This document shows, in pieces, positions 28,807 to 35,652 of a stretch of DNA of 35,652 nt. The stretch spans positions 1 through 35,652 of the forward strand of contig CAIJTR010000055.1 in NCBI GenBank assembly GCA_903823665.1, written 5' to 3'. Origin of the DNA: an uncultured Rhodospirillales bacterium. GTDB lineage: Bacteria > Pseudomonadota > Alphaproteobacteria > Acetobacterales > Acetobacteraceae. Both the position numbers and the translations under genes were made by a program. Each line of letters starts with the position of its first letter. Within the stretch, counting starts at the first letter, position 1. The notes beneath the pieces were generated by a model. It made no database searches and was not told the origin of the DNA. It was given only the letters and a program-made list of their open reading frames with translations.

Positions 28807-29727
28807 ATGGCCGAAGTCACTGCTGCCCTGGTGAAGGAACTGCGCGAGCGCTCCGGCGCCGGCATGGGCGATTGCAAGAAGGCGCTGGTGGAGACCGCAG
28901 GCGAAATGGAGGCAGCGATTGACTGGCTCCGCAAGAAGGGTCTGTCGTCGGCCGCCAAGAAGTCCGGCCGCGTGGCTGCTGAAGGCCTCGTGGGTGTTGC
29001 CTCCGAGCCGAACAAGGCCGGCATGATCGAAGTCAATGCCGAGACCGATTTCGTCGCACGCAATGAAGCCTTCCAGAACTTCGTCACTACCGCTGCCCAC
29101 ATTACGCTCTCAGTGGGCGATGACGTCGAGGCCATCAAGGCTGCCCCTTATCCGGGCACCGGCCGCACTGTGGCTGAAGAACTCGTGCATCTTGTCGCCA
29201 CTGTCGGTGAGAACATGACCATTCGCCGCGCTAAGGTGTTTTCGGTGAAGGAAGGTGCGGTTGCCACCTATGTTCATAATGCGCTGAAGCCGGGCCTCGG
29301 CAAGATCGGCGTGATCGTGGCACTTGAGAGCACCAACGATCTTGACGCCATCACCACGCTGGGCCGGCAGATCGGCATGCACGTGGCCGCCACCAAGCCG
29401 GACGCGCTGGATATCGACAGTGTTGACCCGGCAGCGCTGGAGCGTGAGCGCTCGGTGCTGACCGAGCAGGCACTTGCTTCGGGCAAGCCTGAAGCCGTGG
29501 TGCAGAAGATGGTCGATGGCCGCATCAAGAAGTTCTACGAGGAAGTGGTTCTTCTGGAGCAGGTCTGGGTGCTCGACGGCGAGAGTCGGGTGCGTGAAGT
29601 GGTGAAGAAGGCTGGCTGCGAGCTGACCGGCTTTGAGCGCTTCCATCTTGGCGAAGGTATTGAAAAAGAAGTGGGCGATTTCGCCGCCGAGGTCGCCGCC
29701 GTTTCCGGCGTGCCGCAGCCCGTCTAA
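28807..29727 (+). CDS. tsf: Elongation factor Ts
   Basis: This is the nucleotide exchange factor for EF-Tu. The 306-residue protein opens with a UBA-like domain ([24 protein letters not shown], split over residues 4-27). The conserved TDFVARNE follows at 80-87, the motif that contacts EF-Tu. The core ends with the usual coiled-coil region. The ATG is preceded by AGGAGA. It is separated from rpsB by a hairpin and from pyrH by a terminator-like hairpin. Confidence 0.97.
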   Translation: MAEVTAALVKELRERSGAGMGDCKKALVETAGEMEAAIDWLRKKGLSSAAKKSGRVAAEGLVGVASEPNKAGMIEVNAETDFVARNEAFQNFVTTAAHITLSVGDDVEAIKAAPYPGTGRTVAEELVHLVATVGENMTIRRAKVFSVKEGAVATYVHNALKPGLGKIGVIVALESTNDLDAITTLGRQIGMHVAATKPDALDIDSVDPAALERERSVLTEQALASGKPEAVVQKMVDGRIKKFYEEVVLLEQVWVLDGESRVREVVKKAGCELTGFERFHLGEGIEKEVGDFAAEVAAVSGVPQPV

Positions 29728-29755
29728 CCCACGCCTTAATCCCTTGCTCTTGTTT

Positions 29756-29796
29756 GGGGCGGGCGGTGCCGTTACGGTGCGCCCGCCCCAGTTTTA
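29756..29796 (+). terminator. tsf-pyrH terminator/attenuator
   Basis: GGGGCGGGCG (29756-29765) pairs perfectly with CGCCCGCCCC (29780-29789) around a 14-base loop, followed by AGTTTTAT. The stem is very stable but the T-run is only four. It probably lowers rather than stops transcription into pyrH, whose ATG is 18 bases beyond the stem. Confidence 0.65.
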
Positions 29797-29806
29797 TGCG
29801 GATTCG

Positions 29807-30532
29807 ATGAGCCAAGCCCCAGTCTATAAACGAGTCCTGCTCAAAGTCTCTGGCGAAGCCCTCATGGGCAAGCGGGAATACGGGCTTGATAATGAAACCG
29901 TAGGTCGGATCGCCGCTGACGTGGCCGATGTCGTCAGACTCGGCGTCCAGGTCTGTCTGGTCATCGGCGGTGGAAATATTTTTCGTGGTGTTTCGGCAGC
30001 AGCCTCCGGGATGGAGCGCGCGCAGGCAGATTATATGGGCATGCTTGCGACCGTTATGAACGCGCTCGCCATGCAGGCGGCACTGGAGCGAACCGGCACG
30101 CCCACCCGCGTGCAGTCCGCAATTCCAATGGCTACCGTGTGCGAACCCTACATCCGCCGGCGTGCTGAGCGGCATATGGAGAAGGGGCGGGTGGTGATTT
30201 TCGCCGCCGGCACCGGCAACCCGTTCTTCACCACCGACACCGCCGCAGCGCTGCGTGCCACTGAAATGGGTTGCGACGCGCTGCTCAAGGGCACCCAGGT
30301 CGATGGCGTCTACTCCGCCGATCCGCGCAAGGTGGCTGATGCTGTGCGCTATGATGAACTCAGCTATCTCGAAGTGCTGTCGCGCGATCTGTCGGTGATG
30401 GACGCGGCTGCCATCAGCCTTGCACGCGAAAACGGCCTTCCCATCATCGTCTTTAACATCCATGCGCCCGGCGCGTTTGCTCAGGTGATGCGCGCCGAGG
30501 GCAAGTTCACCAAGATCACTGAGGTCAAGTAG
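29807..30532 (+). CDS. pyrH: Uridylate kinase
   Basis: This enzyme makes UDP from UMP for pyrimidine nucleotide synthesis and belongs to the amino-acid-kinase fold. From the ATG at 29807 it has 241 residues. Visible motifs are KVSGEALMG (13-21, phosphate loop), [10 protein letters not shown] and [17 protein letters not shown] (UMP site). The frame is open back into tsf, but the family begins at this point. The ribosome-binding site is weak (gcgga) and lies just after the terminator-like hairpin. frr follows after 2 bases. Confidence 0.96.
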   Translation: MSQAPVYKRVLLKVSGEALMGKREYGLDNETVGRIAADVADVVRLGVQVCLVIGGGNIFRGVSAAASGMERAQADYMGMLATVMNALAMQAALERTGTPTRVQSAIPMATVCEPYIRRRAERHMEKGRVVIFAAGTGNPFFTTDTAAALRATEMGCDALLKGTQVDGVYSADPRKVADAVRYDELSYLEVLSRDLSVMDAAAISLARENGLPIIVFNIHAPGAFAQVMRAEGKFTKITEVK

Positions 30533-30534
30533 CC

Positions 30535-31104
30535 ATGTCCGCGGCAGAACTCGCCACCCTCAAAACCGACCTCAACCGCCGTATGGACGGTGCGCTTGAG
30601 AGCCTAAAGCGTGACTTCGCTGGCCTGCGCTCTGGTCGCGCCAGCCCGGCGCTGCTGGAACCGGTGCGCGTTGAGGCATATGGCAGCGAAGTGCCGCTGA
30701 GCCAGGTTGGTAGCGTCGCCGTTCCGGAAGCGCGTATGTTGACCGTTCAGGTCTGGGATCGATCGCTGGTCACCGCTGTCGAGCGCGCCATCCGCGATGC
30801 GGGTATCGGCCTCAATCCATCCAGTGACGGACAGTTGGTGCGCGTGCCGATCCCCATGCTGACGGGCGAGCGCCGCGCGGAACTGTCCAAGCTTGCCGGG
30901 AAATACTCTGAAAACGCCAAGATTGCTGTGCGCGGTGTAAGGCGCGATGGGATGGATCAAACCAAGGCCTTTGAGAAAAAGAAGACTATCAGCGAGGACG
31001 AACTGAAGGTTTGGTCGGATGATATTCAAAAATTGACCGATGGTTTTATCAAGCGAATCGACTCTATGTTCGCCGAAAAGGATAAGGAAATCCGTACGGT
31101 CTGA
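30535..31104 (+). CDS. frr: Ribosome recycling factor
   Basis: This factor splits post-termination ribosomes together with EF-G. It has 189 residues, slightly over the usual 185. The typical [20 protein letters not shown] opens the L-shaped fold. [18 protein letters not shown] and [19 protein letters not shown] occur in the three-helix bundle. The start is an ATG right after pyrH. The order pyrH-frr-uppS is the standard one. Confidence 0.97.
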   Translation: MSAAELATLKTDLNRRMDGALESLKRDFAGLRSGRASPALLEPVRVEAYGSEVPLSQVGSVAVPEARMLTVQVWDRSLVTAVERAIRDAGIGLNPSSDGQLVRVPIPMLTGERRAELSKLAGKYSENAKIAVRGVRRDGMDQTKAFEKKKTISEDELKVWSDDIQKLTDGFIKRIDSMFAEKDKEIRTV

Positions 31105-31130
31105 GAGGACACGCGGCGGGGTCGGGTAGC

Positions 31131-31898
31131 ATGGGAGAATTCGCCATCGGGCAAACTCAGGCTGTGGCATCGCATGAGGTTGTGGACCCTGTTGCCGGGG
31201 GCACGCCCCGCGTTCCCGCGCATTTGGCTATTATCATGGATGGTAACGGCCGCTGGGCTGCTGCTCGTGGCTTGCCTCGCGTTGCCGGTCATCGTGCCGG
31301 GGTAAAGGCGGTTCGCCGCACCATTGAGGCGGCCGTGCAAAACGGTGTGTCCTGGCTTACACTTTATGCCTTCAGCAGTGAAAACTGGCGTCGCCCGGTC
31401 GAAGAGGTATCTGATCTCACCGGCCTTCTGCGCCGGTTCATCAAAAGTGAGTTGGCTGAATTGGGCCGAGAGGGCGTACGACTGCGATTTATTGGTGATC
31501 GCAGCCGTTTTGATGCTGATATCCAGGCCGAACTGGCTCGTGCGGAAGTTGCCACCAGCACAAACACGCGCCTCAATCTGATCGTGGCGCTGTCATATGG
31601 TGGGCGCGGCGAGATCGTGGCAGCCGCACAGGCGGCCTTGGTGAGCGGAATCGACCCAGCGAGCCTTGATGAGGACAGCTTCGCCCAACTGTTATCAACG
31701 CGAGATATCCCCGATCCAGATATCGTTCTGCGCACCAGTGGCGAGTTGCGGTTGTCGAACTTTCTGCTTTGGCAGTCCGCCTATGCCGAATTGATCTTCA
31801 CGGATGTGCTGTGGCCGGATTTCACCGGCGAGCATTTCACCGAAGTGCTCGCCGAATATGCAAGGCGAGAGCGTCGCTTTGGCGCAAGGCCGGGCTAG
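31131..31898 (+). CDS. uppS: Undecaprenyl diphosphate synthase (cis-prenyltransferase)
   Basis: This enzyme makes the C55 lipid carrier used for peptidoglycan and other glycans by adding isopentenyl units in cis. Catalytic D37 lies in [10 protein letters not shown] (34-43). SSENW is at 82-86, and the signature [15 protein letters not shown] at 201-215. At 255 residues it has an N-terminal extension of about 25 residues relative to the core. The ATG at 31131 has a gggtagc-like weak ribosome-binding site. It overlaps cdsA by 41 bases if the cdsA ATG is right. Confidence 0.95.
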   Translation: MGEFAIGQTQAVASHEVVDPVAGGTPRVPAHLAIIMDGNGRWAAARGLPRVAGHRAGVKAVRRTIEAAVQNGVSWLTLYAFSSENWRRPVEEVSDLTGLLRRFIKSELAELGREGVRLRFIGDRSRFDADIQAELARAEVATSTNTRLNLIVALSYGGRGEIVAAAQAALVSGIDPASLDEDSFAQLLSTRDIPDPDIVLRTSGELRLSNFLLWQSAYAELIFTDVLWPDFTGEHFTEVLAEYARRERRFGARPG

Positions 31899-32610
31899 CA
31901 TCACAACCGACCCTCCAAACGCGCCGCCACGCCTGCCGGCCTCGGCTTGGCGAGATTTGCGGCTGCGCACCGCTTCCGCCTTGGTGGTGGGACCGCTCGG
32001 GCTTGCCGTGCTCTGGTTTGGTGGCACCGCCTGGCAGTGGCTGATCGCTCTTCTTACGGTTGGAATGGCGGCGGAGTGGTGGAACATGTGTGGACACCGC
32101 GCTGTTCCACGATTGCTGCGCATCGCCACCGGCGCATCATACATACTGCCCGGATTTATTTCGATAATATGGCTTCGGGAGGATGCGACCAACGGGTTTC
32201 ACCGCACCTTGTTTGTCGTGTTCGTGGTGTGGTCGAGCGATATCGGTGCCTATCTAGCAGGGCGCTTATTTGGCGGCCCGAAGCTCGCACCGCGAATTTC
32301 TCCCGGAAAAACCCGATCTGGTGCGGCAGGGGGGCTGCTCTGCGCTATGTCGATAGGGCTAATCGCCGCCGCAATCACGCCGGGTGGGCATCTGATCTCC
32401 GCCACGCTGATCGCGGGCCTAATAGGCATCGCCTCCCAGTTTGGAGATTTGCTGGAGAGTGCGCTGAAACGGTATTTTGGCGTGAAGGATTCAGGCAAAA
32501 CCATTCCAGGTCATGGTGGATTGCTTGACCGGCTTGATGGAATGTTGCTGGCAGCGCCGGTCGCGGCCATTGTATTGCTAGTGTCGGGAGAAGGCGTGTT
32601 TTGGCGATAA
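31858..32610 (+). CDS. cdsA: Phosphatidate cytidylyltransferase
   Basis: This membrane enzyme makes CDP-diacylglycerol from phosphatidate and CTP for phospholipid synthesis. The C-terminal signature reads [20 protein letters not shown], with the metal-binding aspartates. [14 protein letters not shown] and [13 protein letters not shown] are also present, with about six hydrophobic helices. I took the ATG at 31858, giving 250 residues inside the end of uppS. A TTG at 31879 is an alternative, and the first helix begins only near residue 38, so the exact start is uncertain. It ends 10 bases into dxr. Confidence 0.92.
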   Translation: MQGESVALAQGRASITTDPPNAPPRLPASAWRDLRLRTASALVVGPLGLAVLWFGGTAWQWLIALLTVGMAAEWWNMCGHRAVPRLLRIATGASYILPGFISIIWLREDATNGFHRTLFVVFVVWSSDIGAYLAGRLFGGPKLAPRISPGKTRSGAAGGLLCAMSIGLIAAAITPGGHLISATLIAGLIGIASQFGDLLESALKRYFGVKDSGKTIPGHGGLLDRLDGMLLAAPVAAIVLLVSGEGVFWR

Positions 32611-33773
32611 AAAGCGTAACCGTTCTGGGTTCCACTGGAAGCGTGGGAACCCAGACCATTGAACTGCTGCAGGCCAATCCTGACCTCTATCATGTCCGTG
32701 CCCTTGTCGCCGGCAGCAAGGTCGAACTGCTCGCCCAACAGGCCGTGACGTTGCGCGCTGAACTCGCCGTGGTGGCCGACCCCGCCCGTCATGCCGATCT
32801 CGTTGCTGCGCTATCGGGGACTGGCATCGAGGTTGCCAGCGGTGCTCAGGCGGTGGTCGACGCCGCTGCCCGTCCGGTCGACTGGACGATGTGCGCCATC
32901 ATGGGGGCTGTTGGCCTGCGCGCCACGCTGGCGGCCGTGAAGGGTGGCGGTTCCGTCGCACTTGCCAACAAGGAGGCACTGGTTTGCGCTGGGGACGTGA
33001 TGCTGCGCGCCGTCAAAGCTGCCGGGGCCACGTTGCTGCCGGTGGACAGCGAGCACAACGCGATTTTCCAGGCGCTGGCCGATGGCAACCGCAGTGCCGT
33101 CGAACGAATTATTCTCACCGCGTCTGGTGGCCCATTCCGCACGTCCAGCATGGATGAGATGCGCGCCGCCACGCCTGAGGTGGCGCTGAAGCATCCGGTG
33201 TGGACGATGGGGGCCAAAATCTCCATCGACAGTGCCACGATGATGAACAAAGGCCTCGAAGTTATTGAGGCCGCACGTTTGTTCGCTTTGCCGAATGAGC
33301 AGATCGACGTGCTGATCCACCCGCAATCCACCGTCCATGGGATGGTGTGTTACAGCGACGGCAGCGTGCTGGCCCAGCTTGGGAGCCCTGATATGCGGGT
33401 GCCGATTGCGCACAGCCTTGCTTGGCCGGGCCGTATCGCCACGTCCGCCCCGCGCCTGGATCTCGCGACATTGGGCAAGCTGGAGTTCAGTGAGCCCGAC
33501 ATCCAGCGCTTCCCCGCCCTGCGTCTGGCACGCGAGGCCTTGCACGCCGGTGGTGGGGTCCCAACGTTGATGAGTGCTGCCAACGAGGTCGCAGTAGAGG
33601 CTTTTCTGGGCCGTCGCATCGGATTTCTTGATATTGCTGGCGTTGTCGAGCAAGTGATGCTGGAAATGGGCAATATAGAGGCCGATAGTCTGGAGGCGGT
33701 GATCACGATTGATCGCGCTGCCCGAGACCGAGCTACGATATTCTGCCAGACACGCCGCCCCTACGCCGCCTGA
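32601..33773 (+). CDS. dxr: 1-deoxy-D-xylulose 5-phosphate reductoisomerase (TTG start)
   Basis: This is the NADPH-dependent enzyme of the MEP isoprenoid pathway, the target of fosmidomycin. It has 390 residues. The NADPH loop GSTGSVG is at 10-16. Metal ligands are D149 and E151 (PVDSEHNAIF) and E220 (MMNKGLEVIEA). The start must be TTG 32601: no ATG or GTG in frame fits the N-terminus, and gggag lies about 10 bases upstream inside cdsA. It supplies precursors for UppS two genes earlier. Confidence 0.95.
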   Translation: MAIKSVTVLGSTGSVGTQTIELLQANPDLYHVRALVAGSKVELLAQQAVTLRAELAVVADPARHADLVAALSGTGIEVASGAQAVVDAAARPVDWTMCAIMGAVGLRATLAAVKGGGSVALANKEALVCAGDVMLRAVKAAGATLLPVDSEHNAIFQALADGNRSAVERIILTASGGPFRTSSMDEMRAATPEVALKHPVWTMGAKISIDSATMMNKGLEVIEAARLFALPNEQIDVLIHPQSTVHGMVCYSDGSVLAQLGSPDMRVPIAHSLAWPGRIATSAPRLDLATLGKLEFSEPDIQRFPALRLAREALHAGGGVPTLMSAANEVAVEAFLGRRIGFLDIAGVVEQVMLEMGNIEADSLEAVITIDRAARDRATIFCQTRRPYAA

Positions 33774-33787
33774 TTAAGGATCGCATT

Positions 33788-34900
33788 GTGTTTGATTTCC
33801 TGCCCGAATTTCTGCGCACACCGCTGGCCTTTGTCGTCGTTCTGGGCGTGCTGGTGTTCATTCACGAGTTGGGGCACTACCTCGCCGCCCGTTGGCGCGG
33901 CGTTTATGTCGAGGCGTTCTCGATCGGCTTTGGCCCGAAGCTGGTCAGCTGGACGGACAGTATCGGCACCGTATGGAAGATATGCCTGCTGCCGCTTGGT
34001 GGCTATGTGAAGATGCACGGGCAGGAGCAGGCAACCGATGTGTCCGCCGAGACGCGGGCCGCCTGGAAGCCTGGGCAGACGTTCAACGAAAAATCTGTGC
34101 TTTCACGCGCGATCGTTGTCGCGGCCGGTCCTGTGGCAAATTTCGCTCTGGCCTCCTTGCTTTTCGCACTGATGTTTGCAGTCTCCGGCCGCCCGCTGAC
34201 CGAACCCGTGGTTGGAGGCGTCGTTGAGAATTCTGCCGCAGCAGAGGTAGGGCTGGTCACCGGTGACCGGATCGACGCCATTGACGGCACCAAGATCACC
34301 CGGTTCGAGGAAATTCAGGCCATCATCGGCGCGCATCCTGGCCAGCAAGTGAAGCTTGACTTCACGCGTGACGGCCGTGGGATGTCGGTCAACGCCACCC
34401 CTCAGAGCCGCAATTCCTTCGGTCGCACCATAGGCGTGCTCGGCGTGCGCGGTGGTAAGGTCATCTATGAACCGGTTTCGGCTATTTCAGCCTTGCCGGA
34501 AGGTATCGCGCGGACATGGACGGTTGCTGAGCAGACTTTAACCGGCGTGATCCAGATGATCACCGGTCAGCGCGGCACGGATGATCTTGGTGGGCCGCTG
34601 CGCATCGCCCAGCTTTCGGGCCAAGTCGCACAGCTTGGCTTTGCAAGTCTGGTCAGCTTCATCGCGGTTTTGTCGGTCAACCTTGGCTTGATCAACCTGT
34701 TCCCCATCCCGGTTTTGGATGGCGGTCATCTGGTGTTTTATTTGTTTGAGGCCCTGCGCGGTAAACCGCTGCCGCCTCGCACTCTGGAATACGGCCTGCG
34801 CGCCGGATTTGCCCTGCTGATTGGATTGTTTGTGTTCGCGACCTGGAACGATCTGTCGCATTTCGGTCTGTTCAGCTGGGTGTCGGGTCTGCTCAGCTAA
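33788..34900 (+). CDS. rseP: Site-2 intramembrane zinc metalloprotease RseP
   Basis: This membrane protease cuts anti-sigma factors and remnant signal peptides in envelope stress signalling. The zinc motif HELGH is at 26-30 in the first helix. The third ligand is D311 in NLFPIPVLDGGH. One PDZ domain is apparent (about 140-215), against two in E. coli, and the 370-residue length fits a single-PDZ form like Caulobacter MmpA. The start is GTG 33788 with aagga upstream. No clear terminator follows. Confidence 0.95.
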   Translation: MFDFLPEFLRTPLAFVVVLGVLVFIHELGHYLAARWRGVYVEAFSIGFGPKLVSWTDSIGTVWKICLLPLGGYVKMHGQEQATDVSAETRAAWKPGQTFNEKSVLSRAIVVAAGPVANFALASLLFALMFAVSGRPLTEPVVGGVVENSAAAEVGLVTGDRIDAIDGTKITRFEEIQAIIGAHPGQQVKLDFTRDGRGMSVNATPQSRNSFGRTIGVLGVRGGKVIYEPVSAISALPEGIARTWTVAEQTLTGVIQMITGQRGTDDLGGPLRIAQLSGQVAQLGFASLVSFIAVLSVNLGLINLFPIPVLDGGHLVFYLFEALRGKPLPPRTLEYGLRAGFALLIGLFVFATWNDLSHFGLFSWVSGLLS

Positions 34901-34936
34901 CCGCGATTGATCGTATTCATTGCGAATGTGGAACGA

Positions 34937-35398
34937 TTAGGGCGTGCTTGTTGGCGTGACCAAAGCTGGCGCAAAAAAATTGAAAAAAGAAAGTGGCGAT
35001 AACCACCGTACAACACTCCAGGAGCACTTTGTGACTGGAGGTTTGGGCTTGTGGATCATGCCGCCCCACTGAATCGGAACGAGCACTGCAAGCCCAAACC
35101 GGGTCACATGCCGCCAAAGTACGACGCGACCAAGCTTGCCGGTCCAGCCAGGGCGTATCTCATCCTCGCCACCCCAACCGTCCTCATCGTTCCGCGGTGA
35201 GAGATAATACTCCCTGTCCGCATAATGCTCCTCGGTCAAAATCCACGCATCAATCGCCTGCCCCAGCGGACGGACAAAGGTGCCGATCAGCACCAGCTTC
35301 ATCAGCAGATCCGTCTCCCCAACCCCGCGCATAGCTCCGCCAATGAGGCAGATCAGCGCCATCAGATCGGGAGATGCGGGAGAGCGAAAGGCGTTCAT
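34937..35398 (-). CDS. Hypothetical protein, possibly membrane-associated, C-terminus suspect
   Basis: I do not recognise this protein. From the ATG at 35398 it has 153 residues; a TTG at 35464 would add 22. Weakly hydrophobic stretches occur at about 12-23 and 32-50, followed by an acidic Gly/Trp-rich segment (about 65-85). Codon use looks native up to about residue 118 (GGMIHKPK). It then turns AT-rich and passes through a T-rich, terminator-like sequence, so the last 35 or so residues may be read-through after a frameshift or truncation. GGAAA about 12 bases before the ATG is a poor ribosome-binding site. It could also be a chance ORF. Confidence 0.4.
   Translation of the reverse strand: MNAFRSPASPDLMALICLIGGAMRGVGETDLLMKLVLIGTFVRPLGQAIDAWILTEEHYADREYYLSPRNDEDGWGGEDEIRPGWTGKLGRVVLWRHVTRFGLAVLVPIQWGGMIHKPKPPVTKCSWSVVRWLSPLSFFNFFAPALVTPTSTP
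34981..35007 (-). terminator. Possible - strand terminator inside the hypothetical ORF
   Basis: Read on the - strand, GTGG-ttatcg-CCAC (35006 down to 34993) is followed by TTTCTTTTTTCA and then another seven T. The stem is only 4-5 bp, but the T-richness is marked against the GC-rich surroundings. Confidence 0.35.
35040..35100. repeat. 12-bp perfect inverted repeat
   Basis: GGTTTGGGCTTG (35040-35051) and CAAGCCCAAACC (35089-35100) are exact reverse complements 37 bases apart, inside the hypothetical - strand ORF. Wobble pairs would extend the stem by two or three. A separate CTCCAG/CTGGAG pair (35016-35021, 35035-35040) adjoins it. Function unknown. Confidence 0.7.
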
Positions 35399-35481
35399 CG
35401 GTGGGTGGTTTCCTGTGTTGGAGAAAGAGTTATTATTTATGACATAACCGTCCGTATTATGCAAGAGAAATTAACGAAAAA

Positions 35482-35548
35482 TGTGAAGCAATTGAGTGCC
35501 ACACCACCTCCGTCATCACAAAGGTGCGATGCCCAATTGCTTCGCACC
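35482..35548. repeat. Two competing inverted repeats
   Basis: GAAGCAATTG (35485-35494) is complementary to CAATTGCTTC (35534-35543), extendable to 13 pairs with one wobble. GGTGCGA (35523-35529) is complementary to TCGCACC (35542-35548). The two stems share bases 35542-35546, so they cannot both form in RNA. It lies upstream of the hypothetical - strand gene and may be a regulatory leader or a remnant of a mobile repeat. Confidence 0.5.
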
Positions 35549-35569
35549 CTGCGCGTCGTCATCCGGTAG

Positions 35570-35595
35570 GGCGCAATCCGCTCGGGGATTGCGCC
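35570..35595. repeat. 10-bp perfect hairpin
   Basis: GGCGCAATCC (35570-35579) and GGATTGCGCC (35586-35595) pair perfectly around a 6-base loop. No T-tract lies on the + side. It could be a bidirectional terminator stem or part of a dispersed intergenic repeat. Confidence 0.6.
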
Positions 35596-35634
35596 ACCGT
35601 GCCGCATGTCGCTCCGCTCTAGAGCACGTTTCGA

Positions 35635-35652
35635 CCAGATGGAATCATCTGG
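35635..35652. repeat. Palindrome at window end, probable dispersed intergenic repeat
   Basis: CCAGATG-GAAT-CATCTGG forms a 7-bp stem and is preceded by TCTAGAGCACGTTTCGA (35618-35634). This style of palindromic element resembles short interspersed repeats common in alphaproteobacterial intergenic DNA. The window cuts it off, so its far arm is not visible. Confidence 0.5.

Noticed and set aside
35225-35569. 114-codon + strand ORF near the end
   Set aside because: It is antisense to the better-looking - strand ORF, low in family-like sequence and without a ribosome-binding site.

Overview
The window is chromosomal core DNA from a fairly GC-rich alphaproteobacterium. The clues are gene content and order. 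A complete nuoA-N set is followed by birA-coaX-rnj, a small DUF1467 membrane protein and a short ProS without the inserted editing domain. Then come lolC-lolD-dnaE and the rpsB-tsf-pyrH-frr-uppS-cdsA-dxr-rseP cluster. I cannot name the order or genus from sequence alone.

Layout. 54-130: tRNA-Asp(GTC). 271-14502: fourteen genes for respiratory complex I (nuoA to nuoN), all on the + strand, most overlapping by a few bases or separated by under 15. 14499-18030: birA, coaX, rnj and a DUF1467 gene continue the same strand with little or no spacing. 18031-18574: the only long gene-free stretch, about 540 bases. It begins at a 20-bp perfect palindrome covering the preceding stop codon, then holds a probable small RNA ending in a strong terminator, then a promoter-like pair and a long proS leader. 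18575-26230: proS, lolC, lolD, dnaE and a zinc deacylase-like gene, again tightly coupled. 26247-27743: a lone periplasmic solute-binding protein gene on the - strand. 27949-34900: translation and envelope genes rpsB to rseP, with hairpins between rpsB/tsf and tsf/pyrH. 34901-35652: an unrecognised - strand ORF and several inverted repeats. The bamA gene usually next to rseP in this class is not seen.

How the genes work together. The nuo block encodes a proton-pumping NADH:quinone oxidoreductase, and all Fe-S ligand sets I looked for are intact. birA and coaX supply biotinylation and CoA synthesis, and rnj RNA turnover. proS, lolCD and dnaE couple tRNA charging, lipoprotein export and chromosome replication in one transcription unit. 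rpsB to rseP joins ribosome components, UMP kinase, ribosome recycling, undecaprenyl and CDP-diacylglycerol synthesis, the first committed MEP-pathway step and the site-2 protease of envelope stress signalling.

Most of the window is ordinary housekeeping. The parts worth a second look are the histidine/acid-rich NuoJ tail, the 18025-18574 regulatory island, the orphan binding protein and deacylase pair, and the repeat-rich end after rseP. I did not find a convincing new multi-gene system.
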